From NCBI RefSeq assembly GCF_009789675.1, contig NZ_CP046915.1, forward strand, positions 620,001 through 684,000: a stretch of DNA of 64,000 nucleotides, written 5' to 3'. The stretch is from Paraburkholderia acidisoli (lineage in GTDB: Bacteria; Pseudomonadota; Gammaproteobacteria; Burkholderiales; Burkholderiaceae). The translations under genes were made by a program, and so were the position numbers. Below the pieces are notes generated by a model. That model made no database searches. It was not told the origin of the DNA and saw only the letters and a list, made by a program, of their open reading frames with translations. Each line of letters opens with the position of its first letter. Within the stretch, counting starts at the first letter, position 1. Shown here piece after piece: positions 17,568 through 26,489 of this stretch.

Positions 17568-18140
17568 ATGAACACGCATGCCGCCATGCGCTTCGTTGCG
17601 CGCGCAACGACCGCCGCCGCGACCGCCGCCGCGCTCCTGGGCGCGACGTCTTCCGCCAACGCCAACGCCGCCGCCGACAACCTCGTTCAACCGAAGCAAC
17701 TCATCGTCGACAAAAGCCTTCCGCAGCGGCAGCTTCAGCAACAGATTCGCGCCGCGCGCCTTTACGACACGTTCTGGAGCACCGGCGACGAAGCGCAGGC
17801 GCGCGAAGCGCTCGCCGCCAACTTCACGGACCGCACGCTGCCCGCCGGACGCCCGCAAGGCGTGGCTGGCCCGCTCGCCGCTTCGAAGGGCTTTCATGGC
17901 GCGGTGCCCGACGTGCACGCCGAAGTCGAGCAGATGATCGTCGCGGGCGATCGCGTGGTCACGCATCTGCACTTCACCGGTCACTTCACGGGCACGTTCA
18001 ACGGTGTGCAGGGCAAAGGCCAGCCCGTCGATTTCATCGCCACCGATATCTATCGCATTCGCGACGGCAAGATCACCGACAACTGGCACCTCGAAGACAA
18101 TCTCACGTTCCTCCAGCAACTGGGCGTGGTGGCGAAATAA
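17568..18140 (+). CDS. Secreted SnoaL-like (ester cyclase family) protein
   Basis: 190 residues. An Ala-rich signal peptide (cleavage near 33, after SANANA) is followed by a linker and a SnoaL-like alpha+beta barrel from about 60 to 185. HLHFTGHFTGTFNGV and FIATDIYRIRDGKITDNWHLED are typical of the SnoaL-like polyketide-cyclase fold. The biochemical activity is unknown; most members of the fold in such contexts are uncharacterised. AAGAGGA precedes the ATG. It lies 78 bp behind the MFS gene. Confidence 0.8.
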   Translation: MNTHAAMRFVARATTAAATAAALLGATSSANANAAADNLVQPKQLIVDKSLPQRQLQQQIRAARLYDTFWSTGDEAQAREALAANFTDRTLPAGRPQGVAGPLAASKGFHGAVPDVHAEVEQMIVAGDRVVTHLHFTGHFTGTFNGVQGKGQPVDFIATDIYRIRDGKITDNWHLEDNLTFLQQLGVVAK

Positions 18141-18246
18141 CGCTGCCTCGGGCGGCTCGCGCACGGCGCACGCCACCGCGCGCGCCGCGTTACCATCGCG
18201 GGCGTCGCCACGCGACTTTCATCGACCCTTTACGCAACGCGCGACC

Positions 18247-19170
18247 ATGGACAATCTCGGAGACATCCGTCTTTTCGTCGAAGCCGCGAGCCTCGGCAGT
18301 CTTTCCGCTGCCGGCCGCAAGCTCGGGCTTTCGCCGGCCGCGGCGAGCGCGCGGCTCGTGAAGCTCGAAGGCGCGCTGCATACGCAGTTGTTCGAACGCT
18401 CGACGCGCAAGTTGCGTCTCACCGACGAAGGTCGCATGTATCTCGTGCATTGCCAGCACGCGCTGCAAACGCTCGACGACGCGCGCGCCGCGCTGCAGGC
18501 CGGGCGCGAAACGGTGAGCGGTGCACTGCGCGTTTCGGCCACCTCGGATTTCGGCCGCGTGACGCTGCGCCACTGGCTCGACGAATTCAACGCGCGGCAT
18601 CCGCAGGTGGCGCTCACGCTCGTGCTCTCCGACTCGCTTTCGCATCTGTTGCAGGACGATATCGATCTCGCCATCCGCTTCGGCGTGCCCGCCGACAGCG
18701 CGATGATCGCGAAGCGCATGGCCGACAACCGGCGCGTGCTGTGCGCCTCGCCCGCGTATCTCGCGCGCCATGGCACGCCGAGCCACCCCGACGACCTCGG
18801 CGAGCATGCGTTCATCCTGCTGGCTTCGGCGGCGGGCGTGGCGAATCAATGGCGTTTTGCGCGCGACGGCGAAACCGCGCTGTTTGCCGCGAACATCGAA
18901 GCTTCGCGTCAAACCAACGACGGCGCGCTCGCGCGCGAATGGGTCGTCGAAGGACGCGGCGTGGCGATGAAATCGATCTGGGATATCGGCGCGGACCTGC
19001 GGGCGGGACGTTTGCAACTGCTGTTGCCCGAGTGGCGCACGCCGGACGTGCCCGTGCACGCGCTCTTTCAGCGCACGCCCTATATGGCGCCGCGCGTGCG
19101 CAGCCTGGTCGATTTCCTCCAGGAGAAATTTACTGAGGCATCCGAAGCATTGGCGCCGTTTTTACGCTGA
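18247..19170 (+). CDS. LysR-family transcriptional regulator
   Basis: 307 residues from the ATG at 18247 (MDNLGDIRLFVEAASLGSLSAAGRK). It belongs to the common CrgA/DsdC-like subgroup with the helix-turn-helix at 20-60 and the effector motif SATSDFGR. It reads in the same direction as the MFS and SnoaL-like genes and is probably their regulator, though LysR genes are more often divergent. Confidence 0.85.
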   Translation: MDNLGDIRLFVEAASLGSLSAAGRKLGLSPAAASARLVKLEGALHTQLFERSTRKLRLTDEGRMYLVHCQHALQTLDDARAALQAGRETVSGALRVSATSDFGRVTLRHWLDEFNARHPQVALTLVLSDSLSHLLQDDIDLAIRFGVPADSAMIAKRMADNRRVLCASPAYLARHGTPSHPDDLGEHAFILLASAAGVANQWRFARDGETALFAANIEASRQTNDGALAREWVVEGRGVAMKSIWDIGADLRAGRLQLLLPEWRTPDVPVHALFQRTPYMAPRVRSLVDFLQEKFTEASEALAPFLR

Positions 19171-19320
19171 TGGCGCGGCGTCGAAGCGTCGAAAATCGCG
19201 CCGTTCCGCCGCGCCGGACGAAGCGCCGCCGCGGCGTCGCACCATCTTAAGCGCAGGGTTGCGCCATCCCGGCTACCATGAGCGTCCATTTATCGACACT
19301 CATCACCAGGAGCCCAAACC

Positions 19321-19755
19321 ATGCGATTTCGCACCACTTTGTTGACCGTCGCGGCCGCCGCCGCCGTGCTCGGCAGCGCCACGGCGCAAGCCCAGATCGC
19401 AGGTGCGCAGCCGCTCAGCGTGACCGTCGAGCAATCGCAGGCGCTGCTCGAAGGCTGGAGCGTGAAGAAGAGCGTGCTCGGCAAGGCGGTTTATAACGAC
19501 GACAACGCGAAGATCGGCACCGTGCGCGATCTGATCGTGGCGCCGGACGGCTCGGTGTCGGCGGCGATCGTCGCGGCGGGCGGCTTCCTCGGCGTCGGTT
19601 CGCACGACGTGGCGGTGCCGATCGCGTCGCTCGACGTGCGTCAGGGCAACCTCTATCTGTCGGGCGCGACCAAGGAAGCGCTCAAGGCCACGCCGGCGTT
19701 CCAGTACGCGAAGATCCAGTCGCCGCCGAAGCCGAAGAAGGCCGAGAAGCAATAA
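19321..19755 (+). CDS. Periplasmic PRC-barrel protein
   Basis: 144 residues. A signal peptide (MRFRTTLLTVAAAAAVLGSATAQAQ) is followed by a PRC-barrel domain at about 45-115 (LGKAVYNDDNAKIGTVRDLIVAPDGSV) and a Lys/Pro-rich tail. PRC-barrels mediate protein contacts and occur in envelope stress proteins. AGGAG lies nine bases before the ATG. Single-gene unit closed by its own terminator. Confidence 0.85.
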   Translation: MRFRTTLLTVAAAAAVLGSATAQAQIAGAQPLSVTVEQSQALLEGWSVKKSVLGKAVYNDDNAKIGTVRDLIVAPDGSVSAAIVAAGGFLGVGSHDVAVPIASLDVRQGNLYLSGATKEALKATPAFQYAKIQSPPKPKKAEKQ

Positions 19756-19805
19756 GCGCCCGGGTCGTTCGAATTACCCCAAATCACCCGTATCGCCGAT
19801 AAGAA

Positions 19806-19841
19806 AACGCCACGCGGGCGCGCTCGCGTGGCGTTTTTTTT
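19806..19841 (+). terminator. Rho-independent terminator
   Basis: The stem AACGCCACGCG / CGCGTGGCGTT is followed by an eight-T run, 50 bases after the PRC-barrel gene. Confidence 0.9.
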
Positions 19842-19971
19842 GAGCCGGCCGCGCTGAGTGCCGGGTCACGCGGCGTCGCTCGCGCGCGCCGTTGCGCGAC
19901 GCTGGGCGCGAACGCGCTTCGTGTACAGTGCGCTTACTCTTTTCACGCGACCCCACGACACGCTGCGGCCC

Positions 19972-20877
19972 ATGATTCGACTGGAAGACCTCGTCATCTT
20001 CATCAGCGCGGCGGACAACGGCAGTTTGTCCGCGGCTGCGCGCCAGCTCGATCTCACGCCCGCGGTGGCGAGCGTCGGGTTGAAGCGTCTCGAAACCGAA
20101 CTTGGCACGCGCCTGCTCGCACGCTCCACGCGCAGCCTGCGCCTCACGCCCGACGGCGAACGCTACCTCGCCCACGCGCGCACCATCATCGAACAGGTCG
20201 ATGCCGGTCATCACGCCGTGGCGCACGGCCGCACGACGATCGGCGGCACCGTGGCGTTGTCGCTGCCTTCCGATCTCGGCCGCAACGTGCTCGCGCCGTG
20301 GCTCGACGCGTTCCAGGCGCAGCATCCGGCCGTGGCCTTGCAGGTGCGGATCGGCGATCACGTGGCGGACATGTTTCGCGCCTCGATCGCGGTGGCGATC
20401 CGCTACGGTGTGCCCGAGGATTCGACGCTCGTGGCGTTGCCGCTCGCGCCCGACAACCGCCGCGTGCTGGTGGCGTCGCCCGACTATTTCGCGCGCCACG
20501 GCCGCCCCGAGCTGCCCGCCGATCTCACGCGCCACAACTGCCTGCGCTTCGCGCTAAGCGACGTGCTGCACGACCGCTGGACCTTCTGGCGCGGCGACGA
20601 AGCGACGGTCGTGAGCGTGCGCGGCGATCGCTGCAGCGACGACGGCGAACTCGTGCGGCGCTGGGCCGTCGCGGGACACGGGCTCGCCTACAAGTCGCGG
20701 CTCGACGTGCTCGCGGATCTCGACGCCGGCCGGCTCGAAACGGCGCTCGATGCGTACACGGGCGAGGGCGCGCCGCTGCATCTCGTCTGCGCGCATCGCA
20801 CGATGCTCTCACCCACAGTGAATGCGTTGCGCGAGTGGTTGGCGGAGCGCGTGAGCGCGCTCGCCACGTTGCGTTGA
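19972..20877 (+). CDS. LysR-family transcriptional regulator
   Basis: 301 residues from the ATG at 19972 (MIRLEDLVIFISAADNGSLSAAARQ). Helix-turn-helix in the first 60 residues, effector domain following, with DFGR-type motif replaced by SDLGRNVLAPW. It stands alone between a terminator and the MarR-GNAT gene; the target is not apparent from the context. Confidence 0.85.
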   Translation: MIRLEDLVIFISAADNGSLSAAARQLDLTPAVASVGLKRLETELGTRLLARSTRSLRLTPDGERYLAHARTIIEQVDAGHHAVAHGRTTIGGTVALSLPSDLGRNVLAPWLDAFQAQHPAVALQVRIGDHVADMFRASIAVAIRYGVPEDSTLVALPLAPDNRRVLVASPDYFARHGRPELPADLTRHNCLRFALSDVLHDRWTFWRGDEATVVSVRGDRCSDDGELVRRWAVAGHGLAYKSRLDVLADLDAGRLETALDAYTGEGAPLHLVCAHRTMLSPTVNALREWLAERVSALATLR

Positions 20878-20948
20878 CAAGGCGCCAGCCGCGCTTATTT
20901 GACCCCATAAAAGTTCGTATTGATTTCGCAATAGGTGCGTTGACATAG

Positions 20949-20986
20949 TTGCTTGAGGCAAATTAGTATTTGCTTCAGGCAAATTA
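20949..20986. promoter_or_regulatory. Twin operators of the MarR-GNAT gene
   Basis: Two nearly identical 17-mers TTGCTTNAGGCAAATTA start at 20949 and 20970, exactly 21 bp (two helical turns) apart. Each contains the inverted repeat TTGC-N5-GCAA. They end 13 bases before the start codon, so binding would block transcription or initiation. This fits autorepression by the MarR domain encoded downstream. Confidence 0.75.
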
Positions 20987-20998
20987 CTTGCGACGACC

Positions 20999-21919
20999 AT
21001 GTCAACGACTTCAATCGACCAGCGCGCGCTCGCCGTGCGCGACTTCAATCGCTACTACACGCGCCAGATCGGCGTGCTGCACGAGCATTTGCTGGAGAGT
21101 GATTACTCACTCACCGAAGTGCGCATCCTGTGGGAACTCGCGCATCGCGACGACTTGACCATGACCGATCTGTGCCGCGAACTCGGCCTCAACGCGGGTT
21201 ATGTGAGCCGCGTCATTTCGGGCTTCGAAAAGAAAGGGCTGGTCGCGAAAACGCGGGCGGCCGACGACGCGCGCGTCTCGCGTCTCGAACTCACCGCGCT
21301 CGGCCGCGCGACCTTCGCACCGCTGAGCGACGCCTCGCAGCGCGAAGTCGTCGCCATGCTCGAACGCTTGCCGGAAAGCGCGCAGCAACACCTGGTCGAG
21401 GCGATGACGCAGATCCGCTCGATGCTGGACAAACCGCAGCCGGGCTACCTCCTGCGCGACCCGCAACCGGGCGACATGGGCTGGGTCGTGCAGCGGCAAG
21501 CCGTGCTCTATGCGCAGGAATACGGCTGGAACGCGGAGTACGAGGCGCTCGTGGCGGAGATCGTGGCGAAGTTCATCCGGGAATTCGATCCGCGCGCGGA
21601 GCGTTGCTGGATCGCGGAGAAGGACGGCCGCCCGGTGGGCTCGGTGTTCGTGGTGCGCGAGGACGAAACGACGGCGAAGCTGCGGCTGCTCGCCGTGGAG
21701 TCGAGCGCGCGAGGTCTCGGCATCGGGCATCGGCTGGTCGACGAATGTCTGCGTTTCGCGCGGCTCGCGGGCTACACGCGCATGGTGTTGTGGACCAACA
21801 GCGTGCTCACGGGCGCGCGCAAGATTTACGAGCAGGCCGGTTTCCGTCTGGTCGAAGAAGCGCCGCACCACAGCTTCGGCAAGGATCTGGTCGGGCAGGT
21901 CTGGGCGCGCGATCTCTGA
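20999..21919 (+). CDS. MarR-GNAT fusion protein
   Basis: 306 residues with two domains. An N-terminal MarR winged helix (about 10-140; LTEVRILWELAHRDDLTMTDLCRELGLNAGYVSRVI) is followed by a GNAT N-acetyltransferase (about 155-306) with the acetyl-CoA loop SSARGLGIGHRLVDECL. Such fusions are widespread in proteobacteria and are thought to couple a regulator to acetylation of a small molecule or protein, but substrates are unknown. Operator pair directly upstream. Confidence 0.9.
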   Translation: MSTTSIDQRALAVRDFNRYYTRQIGVLHEHLLESDYSLTEVRILWELAHRDDLTMTDLCRELGLNAGYVSRVISGFEKKGLVAKTRAADDARVSRLELTALGRATFAPLSDASQREVVAMLERLPESAQQHLVEAMTQIRSMLDKPQPGYLLRDPQPGDMGWVVQRQAVLYAQEYGWNAEYEALVAEIVAKFIREFDPRAERCWIAEKDGRPVGSVFVVREDETTAKLRLLAVESSARGLGIGHRLVDECLRFARLAGYTRMVLWTNSVLTGARKIYEQAGFRLVEEAPHHSFGKDLVGQVWARDL

Positions 21920-22051
21920 GCGCCTGGGCGCCGGGCTGATCGGCATTGGGGCCAACGCCTGGCGCGTGGTGCGCATGGGACGCGTACCGTCTCGCTTCGT
22001 TTCGGTGTCGCGTGCCGCCACGGCTGGGCGGCATGCCCCGTGGCAATCGAC

Positions 22052-22678
22052 TTAGCGCGTAGCAGGCGCGGCGGCCAGCAGGCTGCGCAGGAACACCATG
22101 ATCATGTGCCCGATGGGCACCTCGGCGAGTCTCGTTCGCTGCAAGGCGAGCCCTTGCGAGAGTCCCATGAACGCCGCCGCGAGGACCGACGGCGACTCTG
22201 GCGGCACCTTGCCCATGCGCGCGAAAATTTGCGCGATGCAATAGGCGAGGCCGTCGCGGTGGGCGTTCAGCAGTGCATCCGAAGCCGCGGCGAACTCCGG
22301 GTTGCGACGCCCTTGCAGCGTGAATTCCACACCCAGTACGGACCATTCCGGCTCGGCGTCGAGTTGCTTCGCCCAGCGTTCCAGCGCCGCGAGGATGTCT
22401 TCCGCCGACGCGGCCGGATCGCTCAAGGCGCGCGCGATGTCGCCAACCTGCGTCTTCGAGCGCTCTCGCATCAATTCCACGAACAGCGCTTCTTTGCTGG
22501 CGAAATTCGAATAAAAAGCGCCCTGCGTATAGCCGGCCTCGGCCGCGATATCGCGCAGCGAGGTCGCGCCGAAACCGCGCTCGACGAATAGCCGCTTTGC
22601 CGCTGCCAGCAAATGCGCCCGAGTCTGCAATCGACTGGCTTCGCGGCTCAGGCGTGGGGAGGGGGAGGCCGCTTTCAT
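22052..22678 (-). CDS. TetR-family transcriptional regulator
   Basis: 208 residues. The TetR helix-turn-helix is at about 22-68 (GATSLRDIAAEAGYTQGAFYSNFASKEALF), followed by a C-terminal TetR_C-like part. It is divergent from an H-NS-like gene, and a perfect palindrome begins 15 bp before its start codon, suggesting autorepression and possible control of that neighbour. No transporter or enzyme lies next to it, so its ligand cannot be guessed. Confidence 0.85.
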   Translation of the reverse strand: MKAASPSPRLSREASRLQTRAHLLAAAKRLFVERGFGATSLRDIAAEAGYTQGAFYSNFASKEALFVELMRERSKTQVGDIARALSDPAASAEDILAALERWAKQLDAEPEWSVLGVEFTLQGRRNPEFAAASDALLNAHRDGLAYCIAQIFARMGKVPPESPSVLAAAFMGLSQGLALQRTRLAEVPIGHMIMVFLRSLLAAAPATR

Positions 22679-22692
22679 GGCCGGAAGGATAT

Positions 22693-22716
22693 CAGTTGAT
22701 ATTTAAATATCAACTG
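22693..22716. promoter_or_regulatory. Perfect 24-bp palindrome, TetR operator candidate
   Basis: Arms CAGTTGATATTT / AAATATCAACTG without spacer. It lies between the TetR gene and the H-NS-like gene. Confidence 0.75.
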
Positions 22717-22733
22717 GATATTATTACATTCAT

Positions 22734-22747
22734 ATATCAAGTGATAT
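22734..22747. promoter_or_regulatory. Second operator-like palindrome ATATCA-AG-TGATAT
   Basis: Perfect 6-bp arms, 41 bp centre-to-centre steps to the larger palindrome are roughly four helical turns less two bases. It reuses the TGATAT element of the first site. Confidence 0.5.
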
Positions 22748-22809
22748 GTGAATGTAATGGTGGCGTTGATGACGGCAACGGCCACGCCATGTACGACGGG
22801 AAAAAGCAC

Positions 22810-23175
22810 ATGAACAGCAAGGTGAGCGTGTTGAAGCAACAACTTGCGCGACTCGACGAGCGTATTACGGTCGCCTGGCAACAGGAGCAGAAAGCCGCCA
22901 TCGAGCACATCCGTCAGGTCATGAACTTCTTCAATCTGGTTCCGAACCAGCTCCGTGTCGACCGGCGGGGCACCTACAACACCAAACCGTTGCAGATGAA
23001 GTACCAGGACCCGGTCACCGGGGCGACCTGGACCGGCCGCGGGCGCGCGCCGTCCTGGATTCGCAACCGAAGCTACGACGAATTCCTCGTCCGGCAGCCC
23101 GATGGCGCCAATCCTGCCGCAAGGGAAAACCGCCGGAACCGCCAGCGCGCCGCGACCGACCGGCATGGCGAGTGA
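22810..23175 (+). CDS. Small H-NS-family protein
   Basis: 121 residues with a short N-terminal helical region (LKQQLARLDERITVAWQQEQ) and the H-NS DNA-binding core near 65-85 (DPVTGATWTGRGRAPSWI). It lacks the H1-like tail of the paralogue at 13272; the C-terminus is a short Arg/Asn-rich segment. Start uncertain: ATG 22789 would add seven residues and neither has a clear ribosome site. It is convergent with the amino-acid dehydrogenase gene. Confidence 0.75.
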   Translation: MNSKVSVLKQQLARLDERITVAWQQEQKAAIEHIRQVMNFFNLVPNQLRVDRRGTYNTKPLQMKYQDPVTGATWTGRGRAPSWIRNRSYDEFLVRQPDGANPAARENRRNRQRAATDRHGE

Positions 23176-23235
23176 ACGCCGCGGCCCGCGAGCGTCGCGG
23201 GGCGGCCAGGTCGTTAGACGGTGTGTCGGGGAAAA

Positions 23236-24468
23236 CTAGAATCGATCGGCGCGGAACGGCTCCGGGTCGACAAGGGTGGGCGCGCCCGTGATCATTTCGG
23301 CGATGAGCCTGCCCGTGACCGGCCCGAGCGTGAGCCCATGATGCGCGTGGCCGAACGCGAACCACAGATCGCGGTGACGCGGCGCGGCGCCGATCACCGG
23401 CATCATGTCCGGCGTGCACGGCCGCGCGCCGAGCCACGGCTCGGCGTCGACGCGGGCGCCGAGCGGAAACAGGTCACGCGCGAGCGGCTCGACGGCTTCG
23501 AGCTGCACGGGCGTTTTCGCGGCGTCGCGAAAGCCGAGTTCGACGCCCGTCGTGAGGCGGATGCCACGCACCATCGGCGTAATCATGAAGCCGGCTTCCG
23601 CGTCGAGCACCGGCTGATTCAGCTTCGCGCCGTTCGCGGGCGTGTAGTGCATGTGATAGCCGCGCTTCACGGCCAGCGGGAGCCGATAACCGAGCTTGCC
23701 CGCGAGGTCGCCCGACCACGGCCCCATGGCGACCACTGCCGATTGCGCTTCCACCGGCCCTTGCTGCGTCATGACGCGCCACGACGGTTCGAGCGTCGCG
23801 GCGTCGCCGATCAGCACCTTGCCGCCGAGTTGCTCGAAGAGCCTGGCGTAAGCGGTGACGAGCCCGGACGGATCGCTCACCGAATCCGACGAGGTATAGC
23901 GCACCCCGCCCACGAGTTTCGGATTGAGCGAGGGTTCCGCGGCCTGTAGCGCCGCGCGATCGAGCGTGTCGTATTCGACGCCGTATTCCGCCTGCCACCG
24001 CCGTGCCTCCGCGACCGCCTGATTCAGCGCGCCTTCGGTACGGAAAATCTTCATCCAGCCGCCGGTGCGCAACAGCGCCTGCGCGCCCGCCGCCTCGATC
24101 AGCGCGCGATGTTCGGTCACGCAATGTTCGATCAGCGTGGAGTACGCGCGCGCGATGCGCGCATGGCGATCGGCGCGCGAATGATGCCAGTAGCGATACA
24201 GGAAGGGCATCAGCTTCGGCATGGCCGCGGGGTGATAGCGCACGTCCGTCGCGTGATTGCCTGCATAGCGCGCGAGCGAGCCGAAATCGCGCGGAAACGC
24301 GTAGGGATAGACGCCTTCGCGCTGGATCAGCCCGGCATTGCCGAGCGATGTCTCGTTGCCCGGCGCCTTGCGGTCGACCAGTGCGACGGCGAGACCGCGG
24401 CGCTGCAACTGCAACGCGACCGACACGCCGACGATGCCGCCGCCGAGCACGACCGTATCGAACTTCAT
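23236..24468 (-). CDS. FAD-dependent D-amino-acid dehydrogenase (DadA-like)
   Basis: 410 residues of the DAO/DadA flavoenzyme family. The FAD-binding dinucleotide fold GGGIVG is at 9-14, and the C-terminal GHAHHGLTLGPVTGRLIAEMI closes the flavin site. It should oxidise a D-amino acid (or related amine) to a 2-imino acid, feeding electrons to the respiratory chain. Order on the minus strand is MFS, amidase, RidA, this gene; RidA would hydrolyse the imine made here. A gap of 110 bp separates it from RidA, so it may have its own ribosome site but share the transcript. Confidence 0.88.
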   Translation of the reverse strand: MKFDTVVLGGGIVGVSVALQLQRRGLAVALVDRKAPGNETSLGNAGLIQREGVYPYAFPRDFGSLARYAGNHATDVRYHPAAMPKLMPFLYRYWHHSRADRHARIARAYSTLIEHCVTEHRALIEAAGAQALLRTGGWMKIFRTEGALNQAVAEARRWQAEYGVEYDTLDRAALQAAEPSLNPKLVGGVRYTSSDSVSDPSGLVTAYARLFEQLGGKVLIGDAATLEPSWRVMTQQGPVEAQSAVVAMGPWSGDLAGKLGYRLPLAVKRGYHMHYTPANGAKLNQPVLDAEAGFMITPMVRGIRLTTGVELGFRDAAKTPVQLEAVEPLARDLFPLGARVDAEPWLGARPCTPDMMPVIGAAPRHRDLWFAFGHAHHGLTLGPVTGRLIAEMITGAPTLVDPEPFRADRF

Positions 24469-24578
24469 CGTCCAGATTCCTTGTTAGGGACGTGCCGCGC
24501 ACGTCCCGAATGCCATGGCAAAGCGCGCCGCCGACCGGACGGGTCCGCGGCGCAAACCGCTGACGACGCGCGCCGGGA

Positions 24579-24932
24579 TCAGGCGAGCGCCGTGACGGCG
24601 ACTTCCACGTCGAGGCCCGGGCGCATCAGCAGCGCGGTGACGCACGCACGCGTGGGCGCGTGACCCTCGGCGACCCAGGCGTCCCATACGGCGTTGAACG
24701 CGTCGAAGTGCTTGGGGTCGGAGAGCCACACGTTGGCCGTCAGCAGGCGCGTCTTGTCGACGCCCGCCGAGGCGAGCAGCGTGTCGATGCGCGAGAGGAT
24801 TTCGTGCGTCTGCACGTCGATGGGTGCGCCCGCCGTATCGGGCACCTGGCCCGACAGATAGACGACGCCGCCGGCGATCACCACCTGGCTCATGCGGGCG
24901 TTGGTTTTCAGTCGTTTGATCGATTCAGTCAT
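24579..24932 (-). CDS. RidA-family imine deaminase
   Basis: 117 residues, the full size of RidA/YjgF proteins. Family features are VYLSGQVPDT near the N-terminus and the C-terminal TRACVTALLMRPGLDVEVAVTA carrying the conserved arginine. RidA enzymes hydrolyse reactive enamines and imines to oxo-acids. The ATG at 24932 lies two bases after the amidase stop. Its neighbours, an amidase and a DadA-like dehydrogenase, suggest it clears the imine product of the latter. Confidence 0.9.
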   Translation of the reverse strand: MTESIKRLKTNARMSQVVIAGGVVYLSGQVPDTAGAPIDVQTHEILSRIDTLLASAGVDKTRLLTANVWLSDPKHFDAFNAVWDAWVAEGHAPTRACVTALLMRPGLDVEVAVTALA

Positions 24933-24934
24933 GG

Positions 24935-26461
24935 TTACACCATTGAGAGACCGGCGGCGTTGCCGTCGGTCGGTTTGAAAACGGGCGGCGCGGTCACGAT
25001 GGACGTGAGCGCCGGATTGGCTTGCGCGAGACGCGCGAGGTCGGGACGCGGGCGGCGCAGCGCGGGCGATGCGGCGAATGCCGCTTCCAGCGCCTGCGCG
25101 ACCGCGAGCGTCTTCATGTCGCCGCGAAACGGCCCCACGATTTGCAGGCCGAACGGCATGCCCGCGCGATCGACGCCGCACGGCAGCGCGATCGCCGGAT
25201 GCGTGGTCAGCGTCACGACATACGTGAGCGCGAGCCAGCGATAGTAGTTTGCCTGAGCGTGGCCGTCGATCTCCGTCGCGTGCATTTGCGTCCACGGGAA
25301 CGGCGAAACCGGCGTGGTCGGCGACACGATCACGTCGAAGCGCGCGAAGGCCGGCTGGAAGCGCTGGAAAATGCGCGTCTGCTCGGCCTGCGCCCACGCG
25401 CTGTCGGCAAGCGACATCTGCGCGCCCATTTCGTAGTTCGCGCGCGTGTTCGGACCGAGCGCGCCCGGGTCGCGCGTGTAGGCGGCGTGCAGCCCGGCGA
25501 CGAAACTCTCCGCGCGGATCACGTCGAAGCAGCGATGCGCGTCGCCGAGATCGAACGTGACGGGCTCGCAGGTGTGCACGATGCGCTTCAGTGCGTCGAT
25601 GCGCGCGCGAAAGGTTGCGCGGATCTCGGGGTCCACGTCGCAGCAGCCGAAATCCTCGGTGTAGCCAATACGCAGCGTGGCCGGATCGACATGCGGCGGC
25701 AGGGCGAACGCGAGCGGATCGACCGCGTAGCTCAGCGGATCGCCGCTCGATTCGCCCGCGGTTGCGGCGAGTTGCAGCGCGGTATCGGCAACGTCGCGGC
25801 CCATCGGGCCGACCACGGAAATGGGCGTCCAGCCGAGCAGGCGGCGCGAATTCGGCACCAGTCCCGGCGACGGCCGGAAGCCGACCACGCCGCATTTTGC
25901 GGCCGGAATGCGCAGCGAGCCGCCCGTATCCGAGCCGGTGCAGACCGGCAGCATGTCGCAGGCGAGCGCGGCGGCCGAGCCGCCCGAGGAGCCGCCCGCG
26001 TTCAGTGCCGGATCGAACGGGTTGCCGGTCGCGCCCCAGACGGGATTGCGCGTGTTGGCGCCCGCGCCGAGTTCCGGCACGTTGGTTTTGGCGACCACGA
26101 TCGCGCCCGCCGCGCGCAGCCGTTCGACCAGCGCCACGTCGCGCGAGGGCACGTTGCCGCGCGACATCGGCGAGCCGTAGGTGGTGAGCAGCCCGGCGGT
26201 GTCTTCGAGATCCTTGACGCCGAGCGGCAGGCCGTGCAGCAGGCCGAGCGGTTTGCCCTCGACGACCGCCTGTTCGGCCGCTCTGGCGGCGGCGCGCGCG
26301 GCGTCGAACCCGGTTGCGGTGATGGCGTTGACCGCGGGATTCACGGCCTCGATCCGCGCGATGCAGGCGTCGAGCAGTTCGACGGGCGAGATCGCTTTCG
26401 CGCCGATCAGCTTGCGCAGCGCAACGGCGGACAAGCTGACGAGTTCGGCATGGTCGGACAT
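24935..26461 (-). CDS. Amidase-signature hydrolase
   Basis: 508 residues. The Ser-cisSer-Lys triad is intact: K83 in GVKDLED, S158 in GGSSGGSAAAL and the nucleophile S182 in GSDTGGSLRIPAA. It belongs to the GatA-like amidase family and hydrolyses a C-N amide bond of an unknown substrate. It lies in the middle of the four-gene operon (28 bp after the MFS gene), where it could release an amino acid from an imported amide. Confidence 0.92.
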   Translation of the reverse strand: MSDHAELVSLSAVALRKLIGAKAISPVELLDACIARIEAVNPAVNAITATGFDAARAAARAAEQAVVEGKPLGLLHGLPLGVKDLEDTAGLLTTYGSPMSRGNVPSRDVALVERLRAAGAIVVAKTNVPELGAGANTRNPVWGATGNPFDPALNAGGSSGGSAAALACDMLPVCTGSDTGGSLRIPAAKCGVVGFRPSPGLVPNSRRLLGWTPISVVGPMGRDVADTALQLAATAGESSGDPLSYAVDPLAFALPPHVDPATLRIGYTEDFGCCDVDPEIRATFRARIDALKRIVHTCEPVTFDLGDAHRCFDVIRAESFVAGLHAAYTRDPGALGPNTRANYEMGAQMSLADSAWAQAEQTRIFQRFQPAFARFDVIVSPTTPVSPFPWTQMHATEIDGHAQANYYRWLALTYVVTLTTHPAIALPCGVDRAGMPFGLQIVGPFRGDMKTLAVAQALEAAFAASPALRRPRPDLARLAQANPALTSIVTAPPVFKPTDGNAAGLSMV

Positions 26462-26489
26462 GGTACGGATTCCTGACGAAAAGGGGAGA

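Noticed and set aside
24933..25895. Extended RidA reading frame of 438 codons
   Set aside because: The upstream part is an Arg-rich shadow of the amidase gene; the ATG at 24932 gives the canonical RidA length.
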